Origin: Salticus scenicus
Lineage: Eukaryota; Arthropoda; Arachnida; Araneae; Salticidae
DNA length: 64,000 nucleotides
Direction of reading: 5' to 3'
Assembly: GCA_963930645.1 (NCBI GenBank)
Contig: OZ005651.1
Location: 133,922,975 to 133,986,974 of the forward strand
This document shows, piece after piece, positions 10,591 to 22,995 of this stretch. The notes beneath the pieces are model-generated. The model saw nothing but the letters and a program-made list of their open reading frames with translations. It had not been told where the DNA came from and searched no databases. The position numbers and the translations under genes were made by a program. Every line of letters starts with the position of its first letter. Position 1 is the first letter of the stretch.

Positions 10591-12650
10591 TGTATTTATT
10601 ACGGTATGTAAATACTGTTTCTCGCAACCAAAATTTATGTATGAATGGAAACAAATGTAATTTTCAGCTCTTTAAAAAGATCCTAACAAGTGCTTTCTTC
10701 AATAAATAGTTAGGTATTTATACAAAAGCAATTAAAAACATTCATTTCGAAATACAATGATTTGAATAGACTGAATGTTATTGTAAAGCAGAATCAAACT
10801 GAAATAAATATTTTTGAATAGAATTACTTAATAATAATACATTATACATACATACACACACACACATAAATATATATATATATAATAAAGCTACACTATT
10901 CAGCCGATCGCTCCGAAAATAGATACACTTATTAATCAAGACAAAATCTAGCTAACGCCATTTTATTTTTAGTTCAATGGAATAATTGGTTCAAAAGATA
11001 TTAAATAAAACCCCTATTTTAACTTTAAAATTATTAAAAAAAAAAAATGATGCCTAAAATAAATAAATAAGTAAATTACATATTAATTTTTTCCAGAGAT
11101 AAAAGAAAACATGCTTAGTATTTATTACACACATATTTTTTTTTTTTTATTTATTTCATTTCATGCAAGTAAATCTATTTCTTTTTTATGAAGAAAAAAA
11201 ATGAACATGCAAACACTTTTTTTTGTTTAATTTAAACTAATTGTTTATTTGTGATGGTTTTATTCTTTTAAGCTGTCCCAATGAGTTCAAATTGTTATAA
11301 TTAAGGTTTTATTGAGATAGTACATGTAAAGTTTCATTTTACTGTACTTATCAAATTCACTTACAAATTTTCATTACATTTTTCATTTTTCTTTTTTTCC
11401 ATTAAATTTTTTTTCTCAATTTTAACGTTTAAATAACTTTATACTAAGCCTCAATTGTTATATAAATAACTAATTTCCTATGTTTAGTATCTATACATAA
11501 ATGAAAACATAAATAATGCCTCCAAAAATTCATCTCTCTTATGCAAAGGCTTCTGCTGCAAAAAAGAACTGCAGCACAAAAAAAAAAAAAAAAAAAAAAA
11601 AGAGGGAGAGAGAGAGAGAACAATAGTAAGAAACTGTTCGACAGCCACGAGTTAGATTAATTCAAGAAGAAATTCAGAACATTTAAAAGCGAAACGCCTT
11701 GCTAAGTGTCACAAGAAGCCAGAGCCCGACAATACTTCTAGAAGACACCGGGCACAGATGCGATTTGGAGGCCCTCCTCCCGTATAAAAGAGTCATATAT
11801 AATTATTTCGATTCGAAACAATTGCTGCATTTTATTTCAATTTACGTTGTTCTACGAAATTTCATTCATTAGATACTGGGGATATTTCGTAAGTACTTAT
11901 ATTACATACGGTTTTTGAGTTCGGATACTGTTGATTTCATTTCACATAATTGGACAATTTTTTATCAGTACATAATTTCAATCAAAATGAAAATGAAAAA
12001 GAAAATTCAATTTTTTTTTTAATTTTTTTTTTTTTTTTTTTTTTTTTTTGTGCGCGTTTTGATTCAATGTCAGTCTACTAGTCTTAAATTAATGTGTAGC
12101 AGTAACTTTTTCAGAGACAGACAAATAAAGCATCACTTTGTTTTCAAATTTCTTGTTTATTATATATTTTATATTAAGCAGTGTATCGTTATTATCGGAA
12201 GAATAATAGATGTAATTTTTTGATATACGTTATTTATATAGAGTAAAGTAATTATCATCAGCTACAATGATTAAATTTTTCTTAAACTTTTTTTTTTATT
12301 ATGCAATGATATTTCGGTTCGATAAATTTATCGGCATGTTTGTATAAAATCAAACCTTTTTTTTCAGCTTTTAATGTCGATAAATTTTAATATTTTGGAC
12401 ATATACTGTTGTTAAACAATTAAACTTACAAAGCTTGATTTTAAATATTATTATCTTTTTTATGAAAAATATGTCTTTAGCTACAATTTATTCTTTTAAA
12501 TCATAACATTTGCTTTTCTATCAGTACCCTGTTTTCTCTGGATTATTTAGTATTTAATTATTCTATAATTAGTTCTCCTGGCTATACTTTTACCAGCAAA
12601 ATATTTCACACAATGCGATTTTCCCAGATAATTATGGTTCTCATAGAAAG
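10591..12650. other. Unassigned AT-rich sequence with simple repeats
   Basis: Contains a (CA)n/(TA)n run at about 10853-10884, an A tract leading into GAGAGAG at 11579-11617 and a long T tract at 12009-12049. The 11690-11800 stretch is less AT-rich but shows no gene feature. Nothing else recognised. Confidence 0.5.
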
Positions 12651-12654
12651 GTAC

Positions 12655-12656
12655 AG

Positions 12657-12687
<31 letters not shown>

Positions 12688-13070
12688 TATCCAATGAATA
12701 ATTTTGCCGTTAAAAGTCATAGAAACATGCGGCTGGTGCCGATTGATTGGCAATAACATCGCGTTTATAATGGCATTTTTAGATTTTGCTTAGGGGTCAA
12801 CTACTTATTAAAACGTGCACCAACTTAATTTTTTTCAATGGCAACACCTAGTTTTGACAAATTTTTTGGAAGTTATTTGGATCAGATCAGCTCGGAAGAT
12901 GATATAATTTACATATTTCTCTCAATTTTTCAGAGTTATAAACTGTCAAAATAAAGCGATGTTAATGTTAAATGAATGTGACAAGCATTAATTTATATCT
13001 TCCCGAAAAATTATTATATTCAAACTTAAATTTTTTATGTGTTAGAATTGCTTTCATTGGGTGAAAGCAG
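12655..13070 (+). repeat. Diverged end of family A long-TIR element
   Basis: After a (TA)n run that replaces the terminus, the sequence matches the family A inverted repeat: TAGAAACATGCGGCTGGTGC, AGGGGTCAACTACTTATTAAA, TTTTTTTCAATGGCAACACC, AGAGTTATAAACTGTCAAA and AATGTTAAATGAATGTGACA. It is closer to the right end of the 5.2-8.4 kb copy beyond the outer 200 bases. No partner end was found nearby. Confidence 0.65.
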
Positions 13071-13373
13071 ACATGCCAACATTTTAGTTTACTCAGAAGC
13101 ATCTTTAGTACTTGCCACATTTGGCTGGTCAGTGATCGTTCAAATTCTTATAGTCACTGGCCAAAAAATAAAGTTATGTCCATAAAACTACCATGATTTT
13201 TTCTGGAAGAAGGGGAATGACCTTTAAAAAACAGTCAAAACTCTAGACTTTACAAGACTAAAATCCATATCAACGTTGTATAGATTGGCGTGAAAATAAA
13301 TGTATGATTTCATAACTCAATTTTTTAAAGACATTGAATTGTTATTAATTACTTTTTAAGAGATTGTACAGAA

Positions 13374-13900
13374 TGGGCCAAAAGTCCCTGATACGTTTTA
13401 AATTTTAATAAAAAATCAAGTGAGTGGTGTACGAAAGTGCTATCTGTACTATAATGCTTCTTATGGGGAAAAGTTTGGTTTAAGGAAATAAAAATAAAGA
13501 GTTCCAAGTTTTGCTCATAGACGGCGCTATACTTTGTGTTTTGTTCATTAGCGTTTCTTGCAGTTTGTTATGGCTACCTTGATCCTCTTATTTAATTCTT
13601 CTTGATTTCTTCTTGTGGGACCACGTGAAAGTCAAAGTGTATGCTTCTTCCATATCCTACATTAAAGAACGTATTGAAGACGTGGATAACGCACGTAGTC
13701 CAGTTCTTTCTACAATTCATCAAAATTAATCTAATCTAATTCCAAATCAAGCGAACAGATGGATTGAATTGTATTACTGTTTGTATGTGATTCAAGCTAC
13801 AAAGGTTGCACATATTACATTAATGTTGTGAATTTTGCAAAATAAATGTTAATTGCTTGCCTTGCATTTTTTACGCTTTTTCTTGCTATTTTTAAGGTAC
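13374..13900 (+). mobile_element. Deleted mariner-like element
   Basis: An internal-deletion derivative: a 5' segment starting near GGGCCAAAAGTCCCTGATAC is joined to the 3' part of a transposase gene and about 170 bases of 3' sequence. Exact termini and a TA duplication could not be fixed. The protein evidence is in the nested pseudogene entry. Confidence 0.55.
13601..13729 (+). pseudogene. Mariner-type transposase, C-terminal fragment
   Basis: A 42-codon open stretch reads LDFFLWDHVKVKVY and then IKERIEDV before a TAA stop. The block (C/L)DFFLWG-x-(V/L)K-x-KVY following the third catalytic Asp region is a hallmark of mariner-like DDE transposases, where it is followed by an IEELK-type helix. 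The catalytic acidic residues upstream are missing because the N-terminal four-fifths has been deleted. It cannot make an active protein. The closest alternative is a Tc3-type IS630 relative, but the FFLW-x-x-(V/L)K-x-KVY string favours mariner. Confidence 0.75.
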
Positions 13901-14894
13901 AACACTCTATGAGTGAAATTTGGAATATAATATTTATTTATTTATTTATTTTTTTGCAATTTATGTACAGAAATTTAATTTTTATCGTAAGAAACATTTA
14001 GTTTAAATTTCGCCACATACTTGATTTTACATTAAATTTCAAAATCGTAAGGAAATTCAACCCTCATTGTATTTCTAACTGCGTTCAAAATACAAAAGAA
14101 TTTCCTTATTTTTATTTTTTGATATGATTTTAAAATTAATATATATTAGTTTTAAATCACATGATATTATTATTATTATTATTATTTAAATCTATATGTA
14201 TGTATATATATGTGTGTGTGTGTGTGCTTTCAATTTTATATTAAAACAAAATATCTGATGAAATCTTTGCCTTCATTCATTAAAGCTCTATGTAGAATTT
14301 AGTATGTCTGTTTGTCTATGTTATTGAGGTTTCTTAAAATTATAATCCACAACGAAACAATTTAACTAAATGCTTTTCTAAATCTAATCTAAAGCGTTTT
14401 ACTAGACATTAGAAACCAATGAGAAAGTCTTAAAAACTTTCAATTTACGAAAGAAACGTCCTCAATAAACTAAATTACTTTTTCATTTGGTTTTCAAATG
14501 TTTACGTAGAAAAATCTTTAACTTTGACCAGGAAAAATTGATGGATTTCACAAGTCGTACTTAAATTAATCTCTCAAAATCAACAAAGAACTCGATTTCT
14601 TTAAGATCTACTGTAGACTGACCTCTGATCCTTTCATTTTGTTTAAGAGAATTTAAGATTAAATGTGAAATGTTCCATACTTATAAAATGGTAATGTTAG
14701 GATTTTAACTGTCTATATGAAAATCGATTTACTTTCTCTGTTTCTAAAAAGGTCATCAGTTAAAAAATACATAAAAGATTATTTTATAAATTTTACGTGC
14801 TCAAAAATAACCTTTATAGAAAATAACATATTAAAAACAATTAATATATATATATATAAAATATAATATATATATACAAAATAATTAATATATG

Positions 14895-14932
<38 letters not shown>

Positions 14933-15325
14933 CAGGAATGTGAAAAATCTCAATCTTTCAATTTCTTTTTAAACTTTTGGAAAAGTGAGTAATAAGATAC
15001 GAGGTAATTTTATTCTAAAGATTTTTCTTTTAAAGTTTTTTTTTTTTTTTTTGAAAGCAGTCTAATCCAGTAATGCTTCAAAATGATTTGTAAGACGATG
15101 TTTAAGATAAGAATTTACGATACTTAAGATACTTGATGCTTAAGATAATAGACATTTTTTTTAAGTTAAACCAGACCATACTACTACTGAGGTAGAAAAT
15201 ATGAAAATTTTCTTGGTCTCAAATTTTTGAATTGCGAAGAAGAGATTGTCTGACAAATTTGTTTTGCATTCCTTTCCATTTGCTTTATCCTGTGAAAAAA
15301 AAAGTTTCATTTCTTTTATGAGATA
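13901..15325. other. Unassigned AT-rich sequence with simple repeats
   Basis: Holds (TTTA)n at about 13933-13950, (TTA)n at 14167-14187 with a TATATG/TGTG run to 14226, and (TA)n runs at 14845-14930. No gene features seen. Confidence 0.5.
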
Positions 15326-18300
15326 CAATTGTTGGGTAAAATAATGGAAACATATTCAGTTTTGCGCGTTTTTTCGAATATCTCAAAAAATAGCTAATTG
15401 GTTGTTTTTGAATTTTGACAATATGAAAAATATGTCTTTTTCTCATACTTTTCAGTAAAGATTTTGTCACGAAAGCACTTAGGGGACAAACAACAAATTC
15501 AATGAAATATTTATGATTACTTTGCATCTGGAAGTGCGTCGATTCATATGTAAATTTTAGACATGTTTATAAACGTTATAATTTATACGTGTGTAGAGTT
15601 TTGTAAGGATAACATGAATATTTAAGGAGTTATAAATATTTTATGAAAAATTTAAAAATTTTCATTTCACATCTCTACAGGATTTTATCGAAAATTCACG
15701 AAACTTTCTGAAAACATGACAATATACGTCTAAATTATTATGCTATAGTTTAAAACAAATACATAGAAATTATAGAAAGTTAGTAGTTGACAATTTTTTA
15801 CTATGCATGCGCGGACTATAACAAAAACTCTTTGGTTTAATACTCAACTATATATAGCACCTTATAAAAAAAATCCAATTGAATATCATGAAAATTCCTA
15901 CAGATATTGGTGATTAAATGAGCCGTCCTTCATATGTTTTCTAAAAAGAGCTTGGCAATGAGAGATCATTCGAAAAATTTAATTTTTATCATATAGGTAG
16001 ACATTAAAATGTTAGAAATGTTTTTGGTTTTAGACACATAAGAAAATATCTTGAAAATTGTGCGATGAAATGCTCTTTAACTTTGGGAATGCGGCGAACA
16101 TGTTTTACGTCATACATTTTAGTGAATATTTAAACACGAAAGTAATTACTAGATTTATAACACATTTAAAATACCAAGCTGTATTTTCAACCAACTAACA
16201 CCATTAAAATCTATGTAATATTTCTTTAGCTTGGACTAATTACGATTAAATTTTGATGGAACGATACGATAATAATGTAAGGTGTTATCTGATTGGTCAA
16301 CCCAGACACAAAACATAAATTCGGCTGTTAGAGACAAAGCGATTATACGCACTTTGACTAGATATTTCGGTTGCAAAAAATTAATCTAATACACTTGAAA
16401 TTCACATTTTCTTAAAGAAATTGAAAAACATATTAACTTTATGCGCTGAAATGTATGTTCAAAATCTTTTAATTAAAAGTATATTTGAAGAATTTAAAGC
16501 CAGTTAGGCCCTGCATTTAATGGTTGCTATTCAGCAGGACGGTGGGTAGGCCATCTATTATATATTTTTTTAGATTTTTCATTCATCATAAATAGAATGA
16601 ACACTATTTAATTTTATTTATTTATTTATTTTGTAGACACATTTATTAACTGGGGAATTTCTGTTATGAATAATGATATTGTAATTAATTCCTCCAAATT
16701 TTAGAAAATAATTGATTTTTAATATAAAAATAGTTTAATTTAATTATAAAATTTTTTAACTTAGCAGCGTAATTTTTTTAAAAATCGAAATTATAATGCA
16801 AATTCCAAAGTTTTAACTCTTTTATTATTATTATTAAAAAAAAAAGGAAAAAAGAAAAAAGCTGAAAATTTCCAGTAATTTTATTTATGAGTTTTATCTA
16901 AAAATCATATTAGGTACGTTTGTGCTATCATGCAGACGTTCTGCGCGGAAAAGGCTATTAAAAACACAAATAAATAACTCAGAATGATGTGCGACTTTCA
17001 CAAATGTTTACATGGACCTTCAACAATAATTGTATCTATTCGTTTAAGAATTGCACGCATATTCATTAAAATATAAACATGTTATTGTTAATTAAAAAAT
17101 TTTTAGAATGTTTTTCTATTTATAGCGCAGGGCTTCAACAAAATTTATTGCCCTTTTCATAAACTTTGAAATTTTTTATACGCATAATACTACAAAATTT
17201 ATTGCTCTTTTCACAAACTTTGATATATATATATTTTTTTTTAACAGTCGGCAGCAAAATTATTCGAGCGCTAGCAAAAATCCCTAAAAAAAAAGGTACA
17301 CTTAATATTGTTTTGTTTAATAAATCTTTGTCGAATAATGTTCTTAGTCAGTCTAAGAATATGATTCAACAAGGATTTATCTAACAAAACAGTATTAGGA
17401 ATTTTTGCTAGCTTTCGAATAATTTTGCTGCGTCTGTATATGCATAATACTAATACTAAGACTAATAGTAAAATCGATTAAATATTAGCATCGATATAAA
17501 ATTTGTATAAATTAACTTTTAATTGCGCATGCAACAATTATGGCAGAAATGTTTTGAAATAATTTTATAATTAAAATTTACTGCATTGAGCAGCGTTCAT
17601 GGAGTAACCGTCGCGCCGCCTCAGTGATTGTGATGATGTTTTGATCTTTAAGTTGGTTGACGGTCAGTACCAGGTTCAATGCCAGGGGACGTTCATCAAT
17701 CTAGCTGTTTAGAAAGCAGCTAAAACATAGCTTATTTAATCGTTTATATCTTTATAAGTTTCCATGACATTCAACTGGATTTTTTTATAAGGTGCTCTAT
17801 TCAGTTAAGTATTAAAGTACGTCAAAGTTCTTTTACAATAATTTGCGCATGCGCAGTAAAAAATTATCTACTATAACTGTCCATATGTCGTTGAACATTA
17901 GATGTATTTGTTTTGAACTATAGTATAATGTGATTTAAACGTATATTATTATGTTTTCTGAAAGTTTCGTGAACTTTGGACAAAAATCTTTAGAGTTAGG
18001 AAGTAAAAATTCGCGAAATTTTTTTGAATTTGTATAAAATATTTATAAATCCTTAAATATTCTTATTATCCATACAAAGTTTTACATATATATAAAATAG
18101 ATCATTTATAAAAATATCAAATTTTTGCAAATAAATCGACATTCTTCTAGATAGAGGGCAATCACAAATATTTATCATCTTTCTGAACATATTGTTCGTC
18201 CCATAAGTGCCTTTGTGACAAAATATTTATTAAAAAATATGAAGAAGCACATATTTTCCTTATTCCCAAAATGCAAGGATAATCCATTAAATACTTTTCA

Positions 18301-18358
18301 AGATATTCGATAAAACGTGTAAAACTGAAAGTGTTTCCATTAGTTTGTTCAACACCTG
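15326..18358. mobile_element. 3.0 kb non-autonomous element with about 600 bp TIRs and TA duplication (family B)
   Basis: The left end reads CAATTGTTGGGTAAAATAAT and the complemented right end reads CAGGTGTTGAACAAACTAAT; both continue GGAAACA and CAGTTTT.C.CG. TA flanks both sides (15324-15325, 18359-18360). The inverted repeats extend roughly 600 bases (about 15326-15935 and 17750-18358) and contain shared blocks such as TGACAAAATATTTAT-like text, CGTGAA(C/T)TTT and ATGCGC.GT(A). There is no transposase frame. A smaller palindromic element (17245-17436) is nested inside. Confidence 0.75.
17245..17436. mobile_element. CAGTCGG palindromic MITE (family C), diverged copy
   Basis: The ends read CAGTCGGCAGCAAAATTATT and, complemented, CAGACGCAGCAAAATTATTC, followed by GCTAGCAAAAAT.CC. 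The internal half-palindrome around TTAGTCAGTCTAAGAA matches the copies at 28.5 and 58.6 kb. TA follows the right end; the left flank is AA, probably mutated. It is nested in family B. Confidence 0.7.
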
Positions 18359-19623
18359 TATATAATTAATACTCAAGGTATGTTCATATAGTATTTAAGA
18401 TATGTAATACTTAAATCTCAAGATTTGAGATAGATAATAGCAGGAATGAAAGTTTTTGGACTTTATTCCGAACTCTTCCACTAGTATTTTGCCTGACTTG
18501 GTACTCAAATCATGCATTAATGGTAAGGTTTTTTTTTTTTTTTTTTTCACTTTTTATAACAGATCTTTTTTATCTAATTTTTTTTTAAAATTTAATTATT
18601 ACATTCAAATATAAATTCTTCTATAAAGTAATATACTAATTACTATCTTAAAAAGTTTTTAAAATTAGTTTTTGCAATTTAGCTTCGGTACCATTAAAAT
18701 TTGTAGCAATTAAAGTTTTATTTATTTATTTTCTTTCTTTCTGTCTTTTTTTTAAAATTCGATTATGTCTTTTCATTTATACGTCTTTTTACTGCAGTCC
18801 CTTGAAAGATGATAACGGTGTTTTATATTTAAATACGCTTAAATACAGTCTGTATATATAAAAAAAAAATGGTTTATTGACATGCTATAAATGTAGAATT
18901 ATTGATTAATAAACGAAAAGTGTTTTGCATTATTCGGCGAAAAATTTGGCTGAAAACAGAACAGCGTTACCTACAAACTTAAGGTACGAGGCGCATTATA
19001 AATTTTTTTTTGTAAATTACGTTCTTAGAATTAGGAAAATTTTTTTACATGTACACTGCAATATAACAAAATTTCACATAAATATGTCTCCAAAATTAAT
19101 TGAAATAAGAAATAAACATAACTCCTCGATTTTCTTCCTCGATTTTGCATTATTATAGTTTACCGGGTTCATCGAGTCCTACTTTTTTAATTCTATTTTT
19201 TTTTTTTCTTTTAAACGATAAATTTTGTTTTAATTAATTGTTGAGTTTTTGCGATTAAATAATAGTAATAATAATAATAAAATTACTATCAAAATTAACG
19301 GTATTCTAGAAATAGAACACTATGACCCCTAAGTTTAACAATATATACTAAATATATTTAAACATTACTTTGCAGTTTCATTAATAAGATTAATTTGCAT
19401 GTTTAAATACTGAATTATACATTAATTTTTATATGCATTGATTAAAAAAAAATATTTTTTTTATGTTTGAATACTGAAATTTAATGGAAAATTTTAGAAT
19501 TCAACACAAAAATAGTTCTACAAATTACATTAACTTATTAATTATTCTTAAACAATAATTCCTAAATATGTTAGAAATATACCGGCGGTGATCCAAGTCA
19601 CAGAAAAAATAAAATATATATTA
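18359..19623. other. Unassigned AT-rich sequence
   Basis: Contains a T tract at 18530-18548 and a (TAA)n run near 19262-19280. A 77-codon plus-strand frame at 18925-19158 has no recognisable features and biased composition. Nothing else is supported. Confidence 0.5.
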
Positions 19624-19692
19624 TTCAAAAAGTACTGACTGTTGCTCCATGCGATTTTCACTAAAATGTACAAAAAATGTACAGAAATGTAC

Positions 19693-19731
<39 letters not shown>

Positions 19732-20104
19732 ATACGATAAAACTTTAGTTACATTTTTTATCAGCATATCGCGCTGTATTCGCAGTATCCTCTCACATTT
19801 TAAACAGATACGCCAAATCAAATGATGCCATATTGCGAATACTGAAGCTTTTTTAGAAGAATTTCAATGCGCAACGTCTAACGGTCATTTTAATAAATGG
19901 CGGCGTCATATTGAACATTTATTGTCCTAGTTATATTGTGGAATGTACTGCGCCACTGTAAAAATGTAATTTTAGAATTAAAGCGCCATCTGATGAAGAA
20001 AATTTAAACTAATTTACTTACAAATCTTTTGCTACCTTGGAAAAAAAATTCTTTCTCTGCATTACAGTGAAAACTGCATAATGCTATGGTCAATACTTTT
20101 TGAA
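19624..20104 (+). mobile_element. Deleted mariner-like element
   Basis: Inverted ends TTCAAAAAGTACTGACTGTT (left) and TTCAAAAAGTATTGACCATA (right, complemented) bracket about 480 bases. Near 19904-19933 one frame reads WRRHIEHLLS followed by a stop, resembling the transposase C-terminus of mariner-like elements (Gly/Arg-His-Ile/Phe-Glu-His-Leu then stop). A T tract sits at 19698-19728. The central and N-terminal coding parts are gone. TA flanks the left side only. Confidence 0.5.
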
Positions 20105-20112
20105 AATTATAT

Positions 20113-20374
20113 TTTTAACACTTTCCAACAAGGCTGAAAAGTGTTAATGACTTTGATTTGCCTGTCTGTCTGCCTGTCCGTCCGTCTGTCTGTCAGTCTT
20201 TCTGTCCACGCTCTAACTCCCATAAATATTTATGGAATTTCTTGAAACTAATATATGTTATTCAAGTTCACTATTGGATATTCTTTATTGAAAATGAAGT
20301 GAATATCTCTACTAGTTTGTGTACAGGGCCACCCGAAAGTATTCCAAAGCATTGTATTCTGTAAGAGGTATTTA
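20113..20374 (+). repeat. CTGTCTGTC-type dispersed/tandem repeat, unit 1
   Basis: Begins AACACTTTCCAACAAGGCTG, carries a (CTGTCTGTC) run at 20161-20200 and then AATATATGTTATTCAAGTTC and CCGAAAGTATTCCAAAGCA blocks. The same blocks recur at 21998-22510, 23078-23137 with 23327-23700, and 33363-33487. The first three are adjacent once the inserted elements are removed, so a tandem array of unequal units is likely. Class unknown. Confidence 0.6.
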
Positions 20375-21995
20375 CAGTGGTGGACATAATTATAAGACAC
20401 CTATCTAATTTGACAAATAGTGAAAGAAAAGATTCAGACCTTAAAAATGTTTTATGAAATACGTCAAAAACATAAATTTATTCTGCTATCACACGTAATT
20501 GTTTTACAGAAATGATATTTTTATAGAGTTTAATAAAAAAAAAAAATAATAAAAAATACCATGGACAAAATTATAAGACACCCTAACATTTTAATTAAAA
20601 CACCTGCTTTTTTTTCGAAAATAATGTGCAATATGCAAATTTTCTGCACGCTGTTATGACGTCAGCAGTTAACTAAAGCAGACGATAACCGAATTCACGC
20701 ATTTACAAACATGCCACGAGGTACAGAATTAAAAGAATGTGAAATTCGCGAGATTTGGAGATTAAATGGAACTGGTGTTTCAATTAATAATATTTCAAAA
20801 GTTATTAAAAGCTCTACATGTGCAACTAGAAATGTTTTGAAAAGATGAATTAATGGATCGGTGATTAAAAGGTCTAGACGTACTCCTTCCTTGTCCTCGA
20901 GAGACAGACGCCATGTGCTTTCGCTCGCTACACAGAATAAGATGACTACTAGAGGCATTAAAAATGCTTTGAAACTGATTTGTTCACGGAGAACCATTCG
21001 CAAGGTGTTGCATAATGCTTCCTATGTGAAATATAAAAAATTGAAGAAAAACGACCGCTTCTAAGCCGGCACAAAATGGAGTGTCTAAACTTCGCTAAAC
21101 AAACTATGGCCTGGACCTCCAAATGATACTCTGTGTTATTTTCTGATGAAAAAAAGTTTAATCTGGATGGTCCTGACGGGTTTCAATATTATTAGCATGA
21201 TTTACGGAAGTCTCTTCATGTACTAATGAGCCGCCAAATGGGTGGAGGCTCAGTAATGGTTTGGGCTGGTTTTTCGGCTCAAGGAAAAACGGATTTTATT
21301 TTTGTGCATTCAAGAATGAATTCCGTAAAAAGTATAAGAATCGTCTTAAAGATCAACTAGCCATATACGGTTAACTTCTTTGTGGCGAAAACTACACTTT
21401 CCAGCACGATAACGCGCCGATTCATGCATCACACGAAACAAAAAAGTGACTTTCAGAGCAAAGTATCAATACTCTCCCGTGGCCTTCTCGCTCCCCAGAC
21501 TTAAATCCCATCAAAAACTTGTGGGGGATCTTAGCTCGTGCGGTTTACCGAAATGGGGAGCAGTTTATATGTGTCGAAGACCTAAAGAATGCTATAAAAT
21601 GTGCTTGGGAAGAACTGTCTGGCGATATTTTGTTAGAATTGCTAGATTCGATGCCGAATCGCATCTTTCATGCTATAAAAAACAATGGCGGCTCCACCAA
21701 ATATTGAATAACCATGTTAGAGGATTTTCTTTTAGACCATTAGTGCCTGCTAATTATGTTGACTACTGTATTTGGAAAAAACGGCTGGTGTCTTATAATT
21801 TTGTCCATTATGTTTTTAAGTTTTTTCATCAAATTGTATGAAAATATCATTATTATAAAATAATCATATATGATAGCAGAATAAATTTATGTTTTTGACG
21901 TATTTGTTTTGTTTTTGACGTATTTTAAAGCTCTGAATCTTTTCTTTCACTATTTGTCAAATTAGATAGGTGTCTTATAATTATGTCCACCACTG
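20375..21995 (+). mobile_element. Tc1/mariner element, 1.6 kb, defective
   Basis: Inverted ends start CAGTGGTGGACATAATTATA at both sides and stay near-perfect for about 65 bases, with TA directly outside (20373-20374, 21996-21997). Length, TIR and TA duplication fit an IS630-Tc1/mariner element. The single transposase gene inside is broken. It inserted into the CTGTCTGTC-type repeat, whose blocks continue on both sides. Confidence 0.95.
20711..21707 (+). pseudogene. Tc1/Tc3-type transposase pseudogene
   Basis: Starts at the ATG of MPRGTELKE. The N-terminus has a helix-turn-helix pattern (EIREIWRLNGTGVSINNIS), then TGA interrupts after about 45 codons and the frame resumes with RRTPSLSSRDRR, typical of the second DNA-binding helix region. 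Further on DEKKFNLDG holds the first catalytic Asp, SVMVWAGFS is the conserved core strand, QHDNAPIHAS holds the second Asp and WPSRSPDLNPIKNLWG holds the DDE third-residue region, the LNPI(E) position being LNPIK. The last segment ends in a stop at 21705-21707. At least three stops and one or more frameshifts are visible, so it is inactive. In a Tc1-like protein this would be about 340 residues, which the span matches. Confidence 0.9.
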
Positions 21996-22637
21996 TATAT
22001 AAACTATATTTAATACCTTTACCTTACACAAATCTTAGTTAAATTAAAATATGTTATTCACCTTTACTTTTGAATGCTCCCTATTGGAAATGGAGTGAAT
22101 ACCACTACTGGTTTGCGTACTGAGACGCCCGAAAGTATTCCAAAGCACTGCGTAATATGAGAGATATTTCTATAAACCAAATTTGAATTACTTTACTTTT
22201 CACAAATCTTAATGAAATTGAAATATGTTATTATTTATATACGCAAAATAGTGCTTTTTACAGAATGTAGTTTGATTAGCATTAGATTTACAAGGCCGCA
22301 CAAAATATTCAATTACATTAAGGGATATTATTGGAAATATGCTGGAATTGCATTTTCGTTTACATTAAATGTTTTTAACAATTTTAAAATTTTTTAAGTG
22401 TGAATATGATTTAAATTCGTGTATTTGTCTGTCCGACTGTCCATCTATCCGTCTGCTCGCCTCCAACGTTCGTAAATATTTTCAGAATTTTTTAAAGATG
22501 ATATATGTTATTCAGATTCATATTTAATGAAATTTTTTTTTCCGACTGAGTGAAAATAATGTCTGGAACGGGAATCGAACCCCGGATCTTTGACTTACAA
22601 GGTCAAGGTCTGAGTGAGTAATGCTGACCGGTTGTCG

Positions 22638-22710
22638 ACCTGGGTAGCTTAATTGGTAGTGCCTTGACCTTGTAAGTGAAAGACCCGGGGTTCGATTCCC
22701 GGTCCAGGCA
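22638..22710 (+). tRNA. tRNA-Thr(UGU)-like sequence, probably pseudo
   Basis: A cloverleaf can be drawn: acceptor ACCTGGG with TCCAGGC, anticodon loop CTTGTAA (anticodon TGT) and a B-box GGTTCGATTCC. Faults: A:C at the first acceptor pair, a G:T at the base of the acceptor, a weak D-stem, GTGAA replacing GTCAA so that the anticodon stem has a mismatch, and one extra G that spoils the T-stem/loop register. It sits in a duplicated repeat, which favours a tRNA-derived repeat over a working gene. Confidence 0.4.
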
Positions 22711-22922
22711 TTATTTTCACTCAGTCGGAAAAATAAGAATTCATTAAATATGATTTTCTTCCAATCAGTTGATTGTGATTTTAATAAAAATTGTATTTCT
22801 TTCTCCCATTGCTTAATGGTGTTTTCCTTTACCTGCGGCTTATTTCTGTTGAGCTATCTAAATGATAGACCAGATGTTTCTGCCTAAAGGTTGTCTGAGT
22901 GAGTAATGCTGACCGGTTGTCG

Positions 22923-22995
22923 ACCTGGATAGCTTAATTGGTAGTGCCTTGACCTTGTAAGTCAAAGATCCGGGGTTCGATTCCCGGTCCAGGCA
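22923..22995 (+). tRNA. tRNA-Thr(UGU)-like sequence, second copy
   Basis: Same as the copy 285 bases upstream but with ACCTGGA pairing fully at acceptor positions 2-7 and an intact anticodon stem TTGAC/GTCAA around the loop CTTGTAA. The A:C first pair and the extra G in the T arm remain. This is the better of the two; it might be read by Pol III since A- and B-box matches are good. Confidence 0.45.

Noticed and set aside
13080..13300. Possible MITE around the TGCCAACATTTTAG word
   Set aside because: The TGCCAAC word is present but none of the family's inner blocks follow, and no inverted partner was found.
17590..17700. tRNA-like GGTTCAATGCC near the family B arm
   Set aside because: B-box is imperfect, no acceptor pairing and no A-box; probably chance.
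21446..21841. 131-codon plus-strand frame
   Set aside because: Overlaps the Tc1/mariner transposase pseudogene in another frame; the transposase motifs are in the frame ending at 21707.
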